Of a stretch of DNA of 64,000 bases, positions 43,655-53,083 are shown piece after piece. Position numbers and translations under genes: made by a program. Source of the DNA: CAZMRF01 sp964568735 (GTDB lineage: Bacteria > Acidobacteriota > Polarisedimenticolia > JACPZX01); contig CAZMRF010000021.1 of NCBI GenBank assembly GCA_964568735.1, forward strand, positions 4,164 through 68,163, written 5' to 3'. Within the stretch, counting starts at the first letter, position 1; every line of letters begins with the position of its first letter. The notes beneath the pieces were generated by a model, which worked only from the letters and a program-made list of their open reading frames with translations, was not told where the DNA came from and did no database searches.

Positions 43655-44674
43655 ATGCTGAACCCACTCCGTCAAGTCATCAGCGATACGTCGAAGCTCA
43701 TCGCGGACATCCGCCGCGGCGCGAGCCATCTCGGGTGGCGCCTTTCATGGTGGCGGCGGAAGCGACAGATCCGGGCGCAGGAGGAATCGGCCGCCGATGA
43801 GAACCTCCGGCGCGGCGCCGCGGCTGCGACGAAGATGTGCCAGCAGTGCCGGGCGCTCATCCCGTCCTCGGCGGATGCCTGCCCGGAATGCGAGGCCCTC
43901 ACGGGCCACATCCGGTCGGGCGGAGCCGGCCGCCGCCTCTCGCTGATTCTCCCGTTCGAGGTGACCGTCACGAACGGGATCATCACGGCCTTCTTCCTGA
44001 CCTACCTGCTCGGGATGATCCTCAGCCTCGCCCTCGAGCCCCGGGGCCTCGATCCCGCACCGTCGCCCTTCGGTGTTCTATGGCAGCTCGACTCCAGGGC
44101 TCTCATCTTCATGGGCGCGAACCACGGGATGCTCTCGGGGGGGCCGGAGCCCTGGCGGCTCGTCACGGCTCTCTTCCTGCATGCAGGGCTGTTGCACCTG
44201 GCTTTCAACACGATGGCGATGGTCTGGTTCGGCCAGGTCGTCGAGCACGTCTACGGCCCGAGCCGCATGTTCTTCCTCTTCGTGGCGTCGGGAGCGTTGG
44301 GGAACCTGGCCAGCCTCGCCTGGAAGGGCGAGTCGTTTCACCAGGTGGGGGCTTCGGGGGCGATCTTCGGGCTCGTGGGCGTTGCGGCCCGTTACGCCTT
44401 CACGCACAAGGACGCCCTCGCCGACGCGCTGCGCAACATGATCCCGCGCGTCGTCCTCTGGGCCGTCGTCATGAGCTTCATCCCCTTCATCGACAGCATG
44501 GCCCACTTCGCGGGGATGGCCGCCGGCGCGGGCCTCGCCTGGGTCCTCCCGGATCCCGCCCGCATGCCGGGGCTCGCAGTAGAGCGCCTCTGGCGCTACG
44601 CGGCCCGTGCTCTGGCTCTCGGCTGCGGCGCAGCCTTTCTCTTCACGGTGGTGAGGTGGGCGGTGATGGGCTGA
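43655..44674 (+). CDS. Rhomboid intramembrane serine protease with N-terminal zinc ribbon
   Basis: This 339-residue protein carries a rhomboid core: HAGLLHLAFN, the catalytic Ser in GASGAIFG and the catalytic His in AHFAGMAAG, with about seven membrane segments from residue 105 on. Before it lies a cytosolic part of about 95 residues with a basic stretch and a CQQCRALIPSSADACPEC zinc ribbon near 62-79. Rhomboids cleave membrane proteins within the bilayer. The substrate is unknown; the zinc ribbon may bind a partner. Confidence 0.9.
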   Translation: MLNPLRQVISDTSKLIADIRRGASHLGWRLSWWRRKRQIRAQEESAADENLRRGAAAATKMCQQCRALIPSSADACPECEALTGHIRSGGAGRRLSLILPFEVTVTNGIITAFFLTYLLGMILSLALEPRGLDPAPSPFGVLWQLDSRALIFMGANHGMLSGGPEPWRLVTALFLHAGLLHLAFNTMAMVWFGQVVEHVYGPSRMFFLFVASGALGNLASLAWKGESFHQVGASGAIFGLVGVAARYAFTHKDALADALRNMIPRVVLWAVVMSFIPFIDSMAHFAGMAAGAGLAWVLPDPARMPGLAVERLWRYAARALALGCGAAFLFTVVRWAVMG

Positions 44675-44710
44675 ACGGCGACCAAATCAGGGCTACGGAT
44701 GATTCTCTCG

Positions 44711-44739
44711 TTGACCCATCACGGCCGGCTCGGTACTAT
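44711..44739 (+). promoter_or_regulatory. Sigma70-type promoter
   Basis: TTGACC (44711-44716) and TACTAT (44734-44739) are exactly 17 bases apart. The predicted start near 44746 leaves a leader of about 45 bases before the ATG at 44790, which has AGGGGG before it. It would drive the small secreted protein and the giant gene overlapping it. Confidence 0.55.
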
Positions 44740-44789
44740 TCGGCCAACGTCTTTCCTGTCAGGGGATTCGGGATAAGCGACAGGGGGTC

Positions 44790-45407
44790 ATGAATCGCTC
44801 CGCCGCGACGCTCTGGATTGTGCGGACCCTTCTGTTCGTCGGGCTCGCCGGTCTCGCCCTGCCCGCCCTTGCATCGCAGATCCGGCCGCTCAACCTCGAA
44901 GAGCTGACCGATAGAGCGGATCGGATCTTCTCCGGGCGCTGTGTGGCCGTCCGTGTCGCCCGGGATCCCGAGCTGGATCGGGACGTCACGATCGTGACCG
45001 TCGCCGTGACGAGAGCGGTCAAGGGAGAGATCCACGGCCAGGTCGTCTTCAAGATGCTGGGGCGACAGGAGGTCGGAGAGCCAGAGGCGACCGGCGTGGA
45101 GGGTCTGCCGCGCTTTCGCCGTGGCGAAGAAGTCATCCTTTTCCTCTATGGTGACAGTCCGGCAGGCCTGACCAGCCCCGTGGGATTCGGCCACGGCAAG
45201 TTCTCGGTCACGAAGGACAAGAAGGGCCAGCGCCAAGCCATCAACGCCTTCGCCAACACCCTCCTCTTCGACCGACTGTCACTCGGCGCGAAAGAGCGGC
45301 TTGCGCCCGGGATCGAGCGGCAGAGCGGGCGCAAGGCGATTCCTCCGGACGCTCTCCTCGACATGGTGGAGAAACTCGACCCGCAGGGCGAACGCCATGG
45401 CCGCTAG
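44790..45407 (+). CDS. Secreted protein of unknown function
   Basis: The 205-residue protein has an N-terminal signal or anchor segment (LWIVRTLLFVGLAGLALPALA). The mature part starts SQIRPLNLEELTDRADRIFSGRC and continues as a beta-rich domain (VTIVTVAVTRAVKGEIHGQVVFKMLG, then RRGEEVILFLYG). This pattern recurs in small secreted proteins next to matrixin-like proteins in other genomes I have seen, but I cannot name the family. It overlaps the giant gene by 11 bases, so the two are likely made together. Confidence 0.6.
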   Translation: MNRSAATLWIVRTLLFVGLAGLALPALASQIRPLNLEELTDRADRIFSGRCVAVRVARDPELDRDVTIVTVAVTRAVKGEIHGQVVFKMLGRQEVGEPEATGVEGLPRFRRGEEVILFLYGDSPAGLTSPVGFGHGKFSVTKDKKGQRQAINAFANTLLFDRLSLGAKERLAPGIERQSGRKAIPPDALLDMVEKLDPQGERHGR

Positions 45408-48400
45408 AGGCCGGGATGTCCGGACAACTCTCCGGCTGAGACTGGCTGCGCTGGCCTGGGCGATGGCAGGCGGGCTCGCCGCACTGCTGTTCCTGCCGCC
45501 TGGTCCGACCTTCGGCGGCGGGTCTCGCTCTGTCGATGGAACGGGGACGGCGCTCCGCTGGGATACCACCTCGGCCATCGCTTACAACAGGGATCCCGGC
45601 TCCCTCGGGCTTCTGACGAACACTCAGGCCGACCTGTTGCTCAGTGACGCTTTCGCCCGCTGGGAGAGTGTGAGCTTCGCGGACATCGCCTTCATGGCGG
45701 GTTCCGATCTCCCTCAAGATATCAACGCCACAGGCACACCCGCTGCCAATCCCGGAAGCTGGGAGCACTACTGGCGCGTGCCCGGGGATGGCATCGCACC
45801 GGTCATCTTCGACTCGGACGGCTCGATCCTCGATGCCATGTTCGGAATCGGGGCCCGCTTCGACATCCTCGGAGCGTCGGGGCTCGACGTCGACCCCAAC
45901 GATCTTCCCGTGACCAGCACGATCACCGAAGCAAGTGTCGTGATCAACGGTGCCTTCTATGACGGCATCGGCTTGCCGGACTCACCTGTTGATCTGCCCT
46001 CCACCACAGCGCTTCAGGCGGTCATGGTCCACGAGATCGGGCACTTCTGCAATCTCGATCACACCATGGTAAACCACGATCTCGCGGAAGATGGTGATCC
46101 CGACAATGACGTCTTCGTTCCGACGATGTACCCCGTATTGGTCGATGATGAGGAGGCGCTCGGGATTCTCAACGCTGACGACGAAGCAGCTCTCGCCTCA
46201 CTTTATCCAGGACCGGGCTTCGCTGCCGGGACAGCGAGCATCTCGGGCCATGTCCTGGCTGAAGGGGTTCCCTTTCAGGGTGCAAACGTCATCGTGCGCA
46301 GGATGGGCCCGGCCCCGACGGATCGGCTCAAATATGCCTACTCCGGGATCAGCGGGGCACGGGTATTCCCGTGGGTGGCCGTCGATCCCAACAACCCGGA
46401 GATGGAGGGCGAGTACCTCATCGCGGGGATCCAGCCGGGGAATTACACCGTCTGCATCGAGCCTGTCGATACGCGCTTTTCGGCAGACAACGGCAGCTTC
46501 ATCGGTCCTCTCGCCTTCCAGGCGACGCTCCCCGGGCCGGAGGAGTGCTACGACGAGTCGGAAACGTCGGATGCCGCGGTCGATGATCCCGACGACTACC
46601 TCCTGGTGAACGCGGCGGCCGGGAGCGCGCTCGGACCCTTCGATTTCTTCGTCAATGATCTGCCGACGGTCGACTCCTACGAGCCCAATAACTCTATCGG
46701 CTCGGCCTTTGCCCTCTTCGTTCCCCCGGACGGCGTCGAGACCGTGGGTGCCCTCCTTGGCGCCGGAGATGTGGACCATTACGCATTCTCAGCGAGCGCC
46801 GAGGACATCGTACGGCTCGATGTGGACGCGTGGGAGCTGGGATCGGGCCTGGATGCGGTCCTGCAACTCAGAAGCGGTGGGGGCGCTCTGCTTGCGGAAT
46901 CGGATGACACGCTCGATCCGGACTCGTCGGAGTTCACCCTTGATCCTGCGATAGAGTTCAAGGTTCTCTCCAGCGGCACCCTGCGGATCGCCGTTGCCTC
47001 CTATCCCGATCTCGACTTCAACGGGACCGGAGGTGTCTCCTCTGGACCCTACTGGCTTCGCATCGCGCGTCTGTCGGACGTGGACGGCGACGACGTCCCC
47101 GGAGGTTTCGATCTCTGTCCTCTGGACCCGAACGACGATGCGGACGGCGACGGTCTCTGCGCCGATTCTGACAACTGTGACCAGACCGCGAATCCCGGCC
47201 AGCAGGATGCGGGGGATGGGGATGGTGTGGGAGACGCCTGCGACAACTGCCCCGCTACGGACAATTCCACGCAGACGGACACCGATGGTGACGGGATCGG
47301 AGATGCCTGCGACGCCTGCTCCAACGACTCTGCAAACGATCCGGATGGTGACGGCGTCTGTGGAGATTCTGACAACTGTCCAACGGATTTCAATCCGGTG
47401 CAAGCGTTGAACGCCAAGCTGAATCCACTCATGCCAGGGGGAGCCGCGGGGATCAGTCAAAGCTCGATCACCTCCGACAGCAAGACAGTCGTCTACCTAG
47501 CCGATCAATCCACGAACGGACGCCCAGAGGTCTACAAGGTCGCGATCGGCGGTGGGCCGATCCTTAAGCTCAGCGGCACCATGACGGCAGCCGCGAACGG
47601 AGGAACCGCCATCGCCGTCAGCCCCAGCGGAACGTCGGTGGTGTACGTAGCGGACCAGGACACAGCGGGCAAGCTGGAGGTCTTCAGCGTTCCGATCGGG
47701 GGAGGGACGGTCCAGAAGCTGAACGGCACCATGCAATCCGGGGCCAACGGCGCCAGCATCATTGTCATCAGCCCGGATGGCAGCAGAGTCGTCTACCTCG
47801 CGGATCAGGACACTGCGGGTACGCAGGAGGTCTACAGCGTTTCGATTGGCGGTGGAACGGCCCAGAAGCTGAACGGGATGATGGCAGGCTCCGGGGCGAC
47901 GCTCGTTGAGATCAGCCCGGATAGCAGTAAAGTCGTTTTCGTGGCGGACCGGGACACAGCCGGCAAGCAGGAGGTCTACGTCGTTCCGATCGGGGGAGGA
48001 ACGGTCCAGAAGCTGAATGGGGTGATGGCGGGCTCCGGGGCGACGCTCGTTGCGGTCAGCCCCAATGGCAGCAGGGTTGTCTTCGTGGCGGACCGGGACA
48101 CAGCAGGCAAGCAGGAGGTCTACAGCGTTCCGATTGGAGGAGGAGCGGTCCAGAAGCTGAGCGGGGTGATGACGGGCTCCGGGGCGACGCTCGTTGCGGT
48201 CAGCACCGATAGCAGCAGGGTTGTCTTCGTGGCGGACCGGGACACAGCAGGCAAGCAGGAGGTCTACAGCGTTCCGATTGGAGGAGGAGCGGTCCAGAAG
48301 CTGAGCGGGGTGATGGCGGGCTCCGGGGCGACGCTCGTGGCGGTCAGCGCCGATAGTAGCAGGGTCGTGTTCGTGGCGGACCGGGACACAGCCGGCAAGC

Positions 48401-51400
48401 AGGAGGTCTACAGCGTTTCGATCGGGGGAGGAACTGTCCAGAAACTGAACGCGGGGATGGCGGGCTCCGGAGCAACGCTCGTTGAGATTAGCCCCGACAG
48501 CAACAAAGTCGTGTTCGTGGCTGACCAAGCCACGGCCGGCAAGCAGGAGGTATTCCTTGTAGGTATTTCCGGTGGCCCTGTGATCAAGCTGAATGACCCC
48601 GTAGCCTCCGGAGGAGCCGGTGCTTTCTCACTCGCCATCAGTCCGGACGGCGCCAAGGTGCTCTACGCCGGCGAGATCGACGCTGCCAATCCAGTCCAGC
48701 TGTACAGGACCTTCCTGGATGACGATGGAGATTCCATCCTGGATGCCTGCGATGTCTGCCCTCGGGTCGCGGATCCCAATCAGGCCGACGCAGATGGTGA
48801 TGGCCTAGGAGACCCTTGCGACAACTGCGCTGTTGCTGCCAACGCGTCACAGGGCGACGGCGATCTGGACGGGGTGGGAGATGCGTGCGACAACTGCATC
48901 GGGCTGAACAACCCGGGTCAGACGGATTCGGATGGGGATGGGGCCGGCAACGCGTGCGACCCTTATCCTCTCGATCCGGACGATGACAGCGACGGTGACG
49001 GCTTCGGCGCCGATGTGGACACCTGTCCGACCTTTTTCAATCCTCAGCAGAACTCCGCGGTAAAGATTTCCGGATCGATGATCGCGTCGGGAGATGTGGG
49101 GGGGGGTATTAGCGCAGGTCTGTCCTTCCAGGTCAGCCCCGATGGCTCGAGAGTGGTGTACCGGGCGGACCAGGAAACCGACAACCGCTTCGAGTTGTAC
49201 AGCGTCCCCACTCAGAGTGGCAGCGCCTTGAAGTTGAGTGGAACCGTGGTGAGCCCTGGCGTCGAGGAAGACCTCCGGATCAGCCCGGATGGCACAAGAG
49301 TCGTCTACAGGGCCACTGTGAGCGGCAGTGCAATCGTGGAACTCTTCAGCGTACCTATCTTGGGGGGCGCGCTTCCAACCAAGCTGAATGGTCCGCTCGT
49401 GAGCGGGGGCGGAGTGCTCGCATTCAGCATCAGCCCCGATGGGAGCAAGGTGCTCTACATCGCCGATCAGGCCATCGACACTGTGACCGAGCTGTACATG
49501 AGATCGATTCTTGGAGGCGTCCCGCCGCAGAAGCTCAATGGACCGATCCTCGTCGGCACCAACCACGGAGTCGTGGATTTCGACATCAGTGCAGACGGCT
49601 CGCGAGTCGTCTACAGGGCCGAGCAGGAGAATTCCTGGCCGGAGCTGTACAGCGTGAGTATCACCGGGGGATCGGTCGTCAAGCTCAATGGCCCTGCCGG
49701 ATCGCCGAGCGGCGTCGGAGGAAGCGGGGGATCCATCGGAGAGCGGGGTTACGAAATAACTCCAGACGGCAATGTTGTCGTGTACTGGGCTCAAGGGCCG
49801 GGTGGACCCATCGGCGTCGAGCTGTTCCGGGTTTCGATCAACGGTGGCACCCCAATCCGTCTGCATCCGCCTTTCTCCGGGGGGCGGAGTATCGGAGGGT
49901 TCGGCGGGTTGTCGGAGGTTCCCGTCGACCGGTTCCGGATCAGTCCGGATGGAACGAGGGTCGTCTACATCGCGGATCAGGATCTGATCAACATCACCGA
50001 GCTGTACAGCGTGTCAATAGCGGGGGGCCAGGTTACGAAGCTGAGCACGCCGAAGGCTAACGGAAACAGTCGACACGGTGGCTTCGCCATCAGCCCCGAC
50101 AGCGCGACGATCGTGTTCAGGGATGGAGATCCGAGGATGCGCACTGATCTTTACAGCGTCCCGATCCAGGGTGGTGCGACACCGACGAGGCTGCACCCAC
50201 CTCTGGTCGGCTCAGCGAGCGTAGGTGGAAGAAGGTGGGAGCGGGAGCGGGTGGCCTTCCAAATCAGCCCCGACAGCGCCCGTGTCGCCTTTTGGGTCGA
50301 TCGCGATGTGGGGGATACGACGAACCTGTACACCACGGCGATCGCCGGTGGCACGTCCGTCAAGCTCAACGCGGGCCACGAGTTCAGGGATGAGCAGGTC
50401 CCGTACGCTCTGTTCGGCTTCACGCCCGACAGCACCACGGTGATTTATCACGCGTCCAATGGGCCCCTCTACCGTGTCCGGGCCGGGGGTGGTGTTCCGA
50501 CCACGGTGAACGCCCCTATTCTGGGGCAGGTCTACGGGTACTCGACGCGTCCCGATGGCGGAGTCGTGGTCTACCGCGCGGACGAGAGCGGCACTGCAAA
50601 GCTCGAATTGTTCAGCCGTCCCCTCGACTCGGACCTCGACGGCGTGCTGAACCCCTGCGATGTCTGCGTGCTCGCACCCGACCCCAACCAGGAGGATCTC
50701 GACGGAGACGGCGTCGGAGATGCCTGCGACGTCTGCCCTGCCGTTGCGGATCCGGCTCAGGAGGACACCGACGGCGATGGGACCGGGGATGCGTGCAGCC
50801 AGGACACGGAGGGCCCGGTGGTCCTTGCTATCTACCCCACTGATGGGGCCGTGGACGTGGCGCTCAGCACGGAGATCGTGCTGAAGATGAGCGAACCCGT
50901 AGACCCGAAGACGAGCACGGAGGCAGCCTTGAGGCTCGACGCGAACGGGATCAAGGTCCCGGGCCGCGTCCGGCTCTCGCACGACGCCAGCACGCTCACC
51001 TTCGATCCCGAGCTGCGGCTTGCCGTGGACACCGACTACACGATTCGGGTCCAGCCCGCCCTCGAGGACGCGGCCGGGAACCCGGCTCCGGCCTTCACCG
51101 CCACCTTCGACACGGCCAGTACATCGACATCCGGCGTGCTGCCAGCCGAAGATGTCGGCCAGGGCGGCGGAGGCACCGTCATCCCGGGCACGGACGCCGA
51201 CGAGCACTCGGGGATCTCCGTTGCGGCGACGGGCGATGTGGACAATAACGGCATTGACGACATGGTCGTCGGCGCGCCGAACTCGAACGCCGGCGGTGTG
51301 GACTCCGGGAAGGCCACGCTGGTCTTCGGCAGGGTCGGCCTCCAGTACAGCGGAGGGATCATCTCGGCCGTCAGTTTCGTGGGCGAAGCCGCGTCGGATC

Positions 51401-53073
51401 GGGCGGGGTCAGCCGTTGCCAGGGCAGGTGACGCCAACCACGACGGGATCGGTGATTTCCTCGTCAGCGCTCCCTTCGCCGGGCCCAACGGCGTGCACTC
51501 GGGAAAGGTCTATCTGGTCTTCGGCGCACCGGGGTTGGGCGCCTTTGCGGGGAGCAGCTTCGGCCTGGGCGGCATCCCGGCATGCAGCCTGCCCTATCTC
51601 TGCGGCGTCGTCTTCAAGGGTGCCTCGGCGGGAGATCTCGCCGGAGCGGCCATCAGCTTTGCCGGGGATCTGAACGATGACGGGATCGACGACCTTGCCA
51701 TCGGGGCGCCCGGCGCCACGCCGGGACCCGGGCGGTCGGGGGCGGGGAAGGTCTACGTCGTCTACGGGCCCATCATCGCGGATCCGAACACAGCGCCCAA
51801 CATCAGGGAGCTTTCCTCGGTTGGCGTGACGACACCCGGCCTCGTCCTCCAAGGCGAGTTTGCGGGAGATCGCCTCGGGGAGGCGCTATCCGACTGGAGG
51901 GACAGCCGCAGCGGGCAGAGCGACGATCTCCTGATCGGAGCCCCCGGGGCGTCTCCCATCGACGAGCATGGCATGGCCGTGCAGGGTGGAGGGCAGGTCT
52001 ACGCCATCCACGGAGGCCTGTCCAACCTGAGTGATCCGAACACACCCGGGGTCATCGAGCTGTCCCGTGTCGCAAACGGACAGGGCGACGAGGTGAAGGG
52101 GACGGTCTTTACCGGGTCCGACACGAACGGTGAGGTGGGCCGCAGCGTCTCCGGCGCGGTTGACATCACGGACGACGGCATTCCCGACATCATCATCGGC
52201 GCCGGGCAGGAAGCCTGGCTAATCCCCGGCAACGGCCCCAAAACATCGAGCGGGACGACGCGACTGGAGAAGAAGCCGACGCTGGACCCGGGAGGGTTGG
52301 GCCGGAGCGCAGATGGCACTGACGCCCTGACCCTCTTCGGGGCCACCTTCTACACGGCGGGGTCGGAGGGCGACCTCGGTGGCGTGCGTGTCGGCGGGGC
52401 AGGCGACATCAACGGGGACGGTGTCGAAGACTTCCTCATCGGCGCGCCGGGCGTCGACGTAGGCGGAGAGAGCGATGCCGGCAAGGCCTTCATCGTTTAC
52501 GGCAGCCCCGCGCTCCCATCGGGAGAGATTCCGCTCGGCGGCATCGGGCAGAGCGTTGACGGCCTCGTCGTCACAGGCGCAGACCCGAACGACCAGCTCG
52601 GCTTCTCCGTTGGAGGAGCGCAGGACGTCAACGGGGACGGAATCGCCGACGCTCTTCTCGGGGCGCCCTTCGGAGACACGGACCCGAACACCCCTCCCGA
52701 CGCGGGCGAGACCTACGTCATCTCTCCCTACACGCCCGCCGAGGTCCAGCTTCTCGACGCCACCCAGGCCGGGGCCGTGACGAGGCTGGAATGGACTGTG
52801 ACGAACAGGACCATCGCCTACAACCTCTACCGAGGCGTTCTGTCCGAGCTGCGCGCGGCCCGTGGCGTCAGGACATCGGACATGGTCCAGCTCGTCTGCG
52901 GTGGCAACACCGATTCGAACATGAATGGCCTGCCTGACCTCACGGACATGCTCACCCCGGCTGTGGGCGAGGGCTTCTACTACCTGGCCACCGGCAGCAG
53001 CGTCCTCGGGGAAGGCCCCATCGCCCCGCCCGGCATCGTCCCTGCCAGATACAACGACGCACAGTGCCCCTGA
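45397..53073 (+). CDS. Giant secreted protein: metzincin-like protease, TSP3 repeats, two TolB-like propellers, FG-GAP propeller
   Basis: The ATG at 45397, overlapping the previous gene, gives 2558 residues with an N-terminal hydrophobic export segment. The order seen is: metzincin-type domain with HEIGHFCNLDH at 212-222 (third His kept, usual Gly replaced by Asn) and a Met-turn PTMYP at Met244; a small beta domain; a PPC domain (about 426-556); TSP3 calcium repeats (about 562-669); nine TolB-like blades (to 1105); TSP3 (to 1220); ten TolB-like blades (to 1742); TSP3 (to 1803); a Big_5-like Ig domain (to 1907); seven FG-GAP repeats (to 2445); and a C-terminal FnIII-like part. Probably an extracellular calcium-binding adhesin or protease. 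No sorting tail was recognised. Confidence 0.8.
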   Translation: MAARGRDVRTTLRLRLAALAWAMAGGLAALLFLPPGPTFGGGSRSVDGTGTALRWDTTSAIAYNRDPGSLGLLTNTQADLLLSDAFARWESVSFADIAFMAGSDLPQDINATGTPAANPGSWEHYWRVPGDGIAPVIFDSDGSILDAMFGIGARFDILGASGLDVDPNDLPVTSTITEASVVINGAFYDGIGLPDSPVDLPSTTALQAVMVHEIGHFCNLDHTMVNHDLAEDGDPDNDVFVPTMYPVLVDDEEALGILNADDEAALASLYPGPGFAAGTASISGHVLAEGVPFQGANVIVRRMGPAPTDRLKYAYSGISGARVFPWVAVDPNNPEMEGEYLIAGIQPGNYTVCIEPVDTRFSADNGSFIGPLAFQATLPGPEECYDESETSDAAVDDPDDYLLVNAAAGSALGPFDFFVNDLPTVDSYEPNNSIGSAFALFVPPDGVETVGALLGAGDVDHYAFSASAEDIVRLDVDAWELGSGLDAVLQLRSGGGALLAESDDTLDPDSSEFTLDPAIEFKVLSSGTLRIAVASYPDLDFNGTGGVSSGPYWLRIARLSDVDGDDVPGGFDLCPLDPNDDADGDGLCADSDNCDQTANPGQQDAGDGDGVGDACDNCPATDNSTQTDTDGDGIGDACDACSNDSANDPDGDGVCGDSDNCPTDFNPVQALNAKLNPLMPGGAAGISQSSITSDSKTVVYLADQSTNGRPEVYKVAIGGGPILKLSGTMTAAANGGTAIAVSPSGTSVVYVADQDTAGKLEVFSVPIGGGTVQKLNGTMQSGANGASIIVISPDGSRVVYLADQDTAGTQEVYSVSIGGGTAQKLNGMMAGSGATLVEISPDSSKVVFVADRDTAGKQEVYVVPIGGGTVQKLNGVMAGSGATLVAVSPNGSRVVFVADRDTAGKQEVYSVPIGGGAVQKLSGVMTGSGATLVAVSTDSSRVVFVADRDTAGKQEVYSVPIGGGAVQKLSGVMAGSGATLVAVSADSSRVVFVADRDTAGKQEVYSVSIGGGTVQKLNAGMAGSGATLVEISPDSNKVVFVADQATAGKQEVFLVGISGGPVIKLNDPVASGGAGAFSLAISPDGAKVLYAGEIDAANPVQLYRTFLDDDGDSILDACDVCPRVADPNQADADGDGLGDPCDNCAVAANASQGDGDLDGVGDACDNCIGLNNPGQTDSDGDGAGNACDPYPLDPDDDSDGDGFGADVDTCPTFFNPQQNSAVKISGSMIASGDVGGGISAGLSFQVSPDGSRVVYRADQETDNRFELYSVPTQSGSALKLSGTVVSPGVEEDLRISPDGTRVVYRATVSGSAIVELFSVPILGGALPTKLNGPLVSGGGVLAFSISPDGSKVLYIADQAIDTVTELYMRSILGGVPPQKLNGPILVGTNHGVVDFDISADGSRVVYRAEQENSWPELYSVSITGGSVVKLNGPAGSPSGVGGSGGSIGERGYEITPDGNVVVYWAQGPGGPIGVELFRVSINGGTPIRLHPPFSGGRSIGGFGGLSEVPVDRFRISPDGTRVVYIADQDLINITELYSVSIAGGQVTKLSTPKANGNSRHGGFAISPDSATIVFRDGDPRMRTDLYSVPIQGGATPTRLHPPLVGSASVGGRRWERERVAFQISPDSARVAFWVDRDVGDTTNLYTTAIAGGTSVKLNAGHEFRDEQVPYALFGFTPDSTTVIYHASNGPLYRVRAGGGVPTTVNAPILGQVYGYSTRPDGGVVVYRADESGTAKLELFSRPLDSDLDGVLNPCDVCVLAPDPNQEDLDGDGVGDACDVCPAVADPAQEDTDGDGTGDACSQDTEGPVVLAIYPTDGAVDVALSTEIVLKMSEPVDPKTSTEAALRLDANGIKVPGRVRLSHDASTLTFDPELRLAVDTDYTIRVQPALEDAAGNPAPAFTATFDTASTSTSGVLPAEDVGQGGGGTVIPGTDADEHSGISVAATGDVDNNGIDDMVVGAPNSNAGGVDSGKATLVFGRVGLQYSGGIISAVSFVGEAASDRAGSAVARAGDANHDGIGDFLVSAPFAGPNGVHSGKVYLVFGAPGLGAFAGSSFGLGGIPACSLPYLCGVVFKGASAGDLAGAAISFAGDLNDDGIDDLAIGAPGATPGPGRSGAGKVYVVYGPIIADPNTAPNIRELSSVGVTTPGLVLQGEFAGDRLGEALSDWRDSRSGQSDDLLIGAPGASPIDEHGMAVQGGGQVYAIHGGLSNLSDPNTPGVIELSRVANGQGDEVKGTVFTGSDTNGEVGRSVSGAVDITDDGIPDIIIGAGQEAWLIPGNGPKTSSGTTRLEKKPTLDPGGLGRSADGTDALTLFGATFYTAGSEGDLGGVRVGGAGDINGDGVEDFLIGAPGVDVGGESDAGKAFIVYGSPALPSGEIPLGGIGQSVDGLVVTGADPNDQLGFSVGGAQDVNGDGIADALLGAPFGDTDPNTPPDAGETYVISPYTPAEVQLLDATQAGAVTRLEWTVTNRTIAYNLYRGVLSELRAARGVRTSDMVQLVCGGNTDSNMNGLPDLTDMLTPAVGEGFYYLATGSSVLGEGPIAPPGIVPARYNDAQCP
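47863..48582 (+). repeat. 144-bp coding tandem repeat, five units in exact register
   Basis: CAGAAGCTG or a close variant recurs at 47863, 48007, 48151, 48295 and 48439, exactly 144 bases apart. Each unit codes 48 residues ending VVFVADRDTAGKQEV and a G-rich turn. Neighbouring units are nearly identical in DNA, unlike the more diverged blades before and after. This suggests recent duplication or unequal recombination in the first propeller. Confidence 0.85.
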
Positions 53074-53083
53074 GCCGCGTCCC

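Noticed and set aside
47497..48528. Minus-strand open frame with repeated His/Asp/Arg motifs
   Set aside because: It only mirrors the 144-bp coding repeat of the giant gene on the other strand.
47863..48582. Possible CRISPR array from regular repeats
   Set aside because: The period is 144 bp with no unique spacers, and the repeats are in frame inside a beta-propeller gene.
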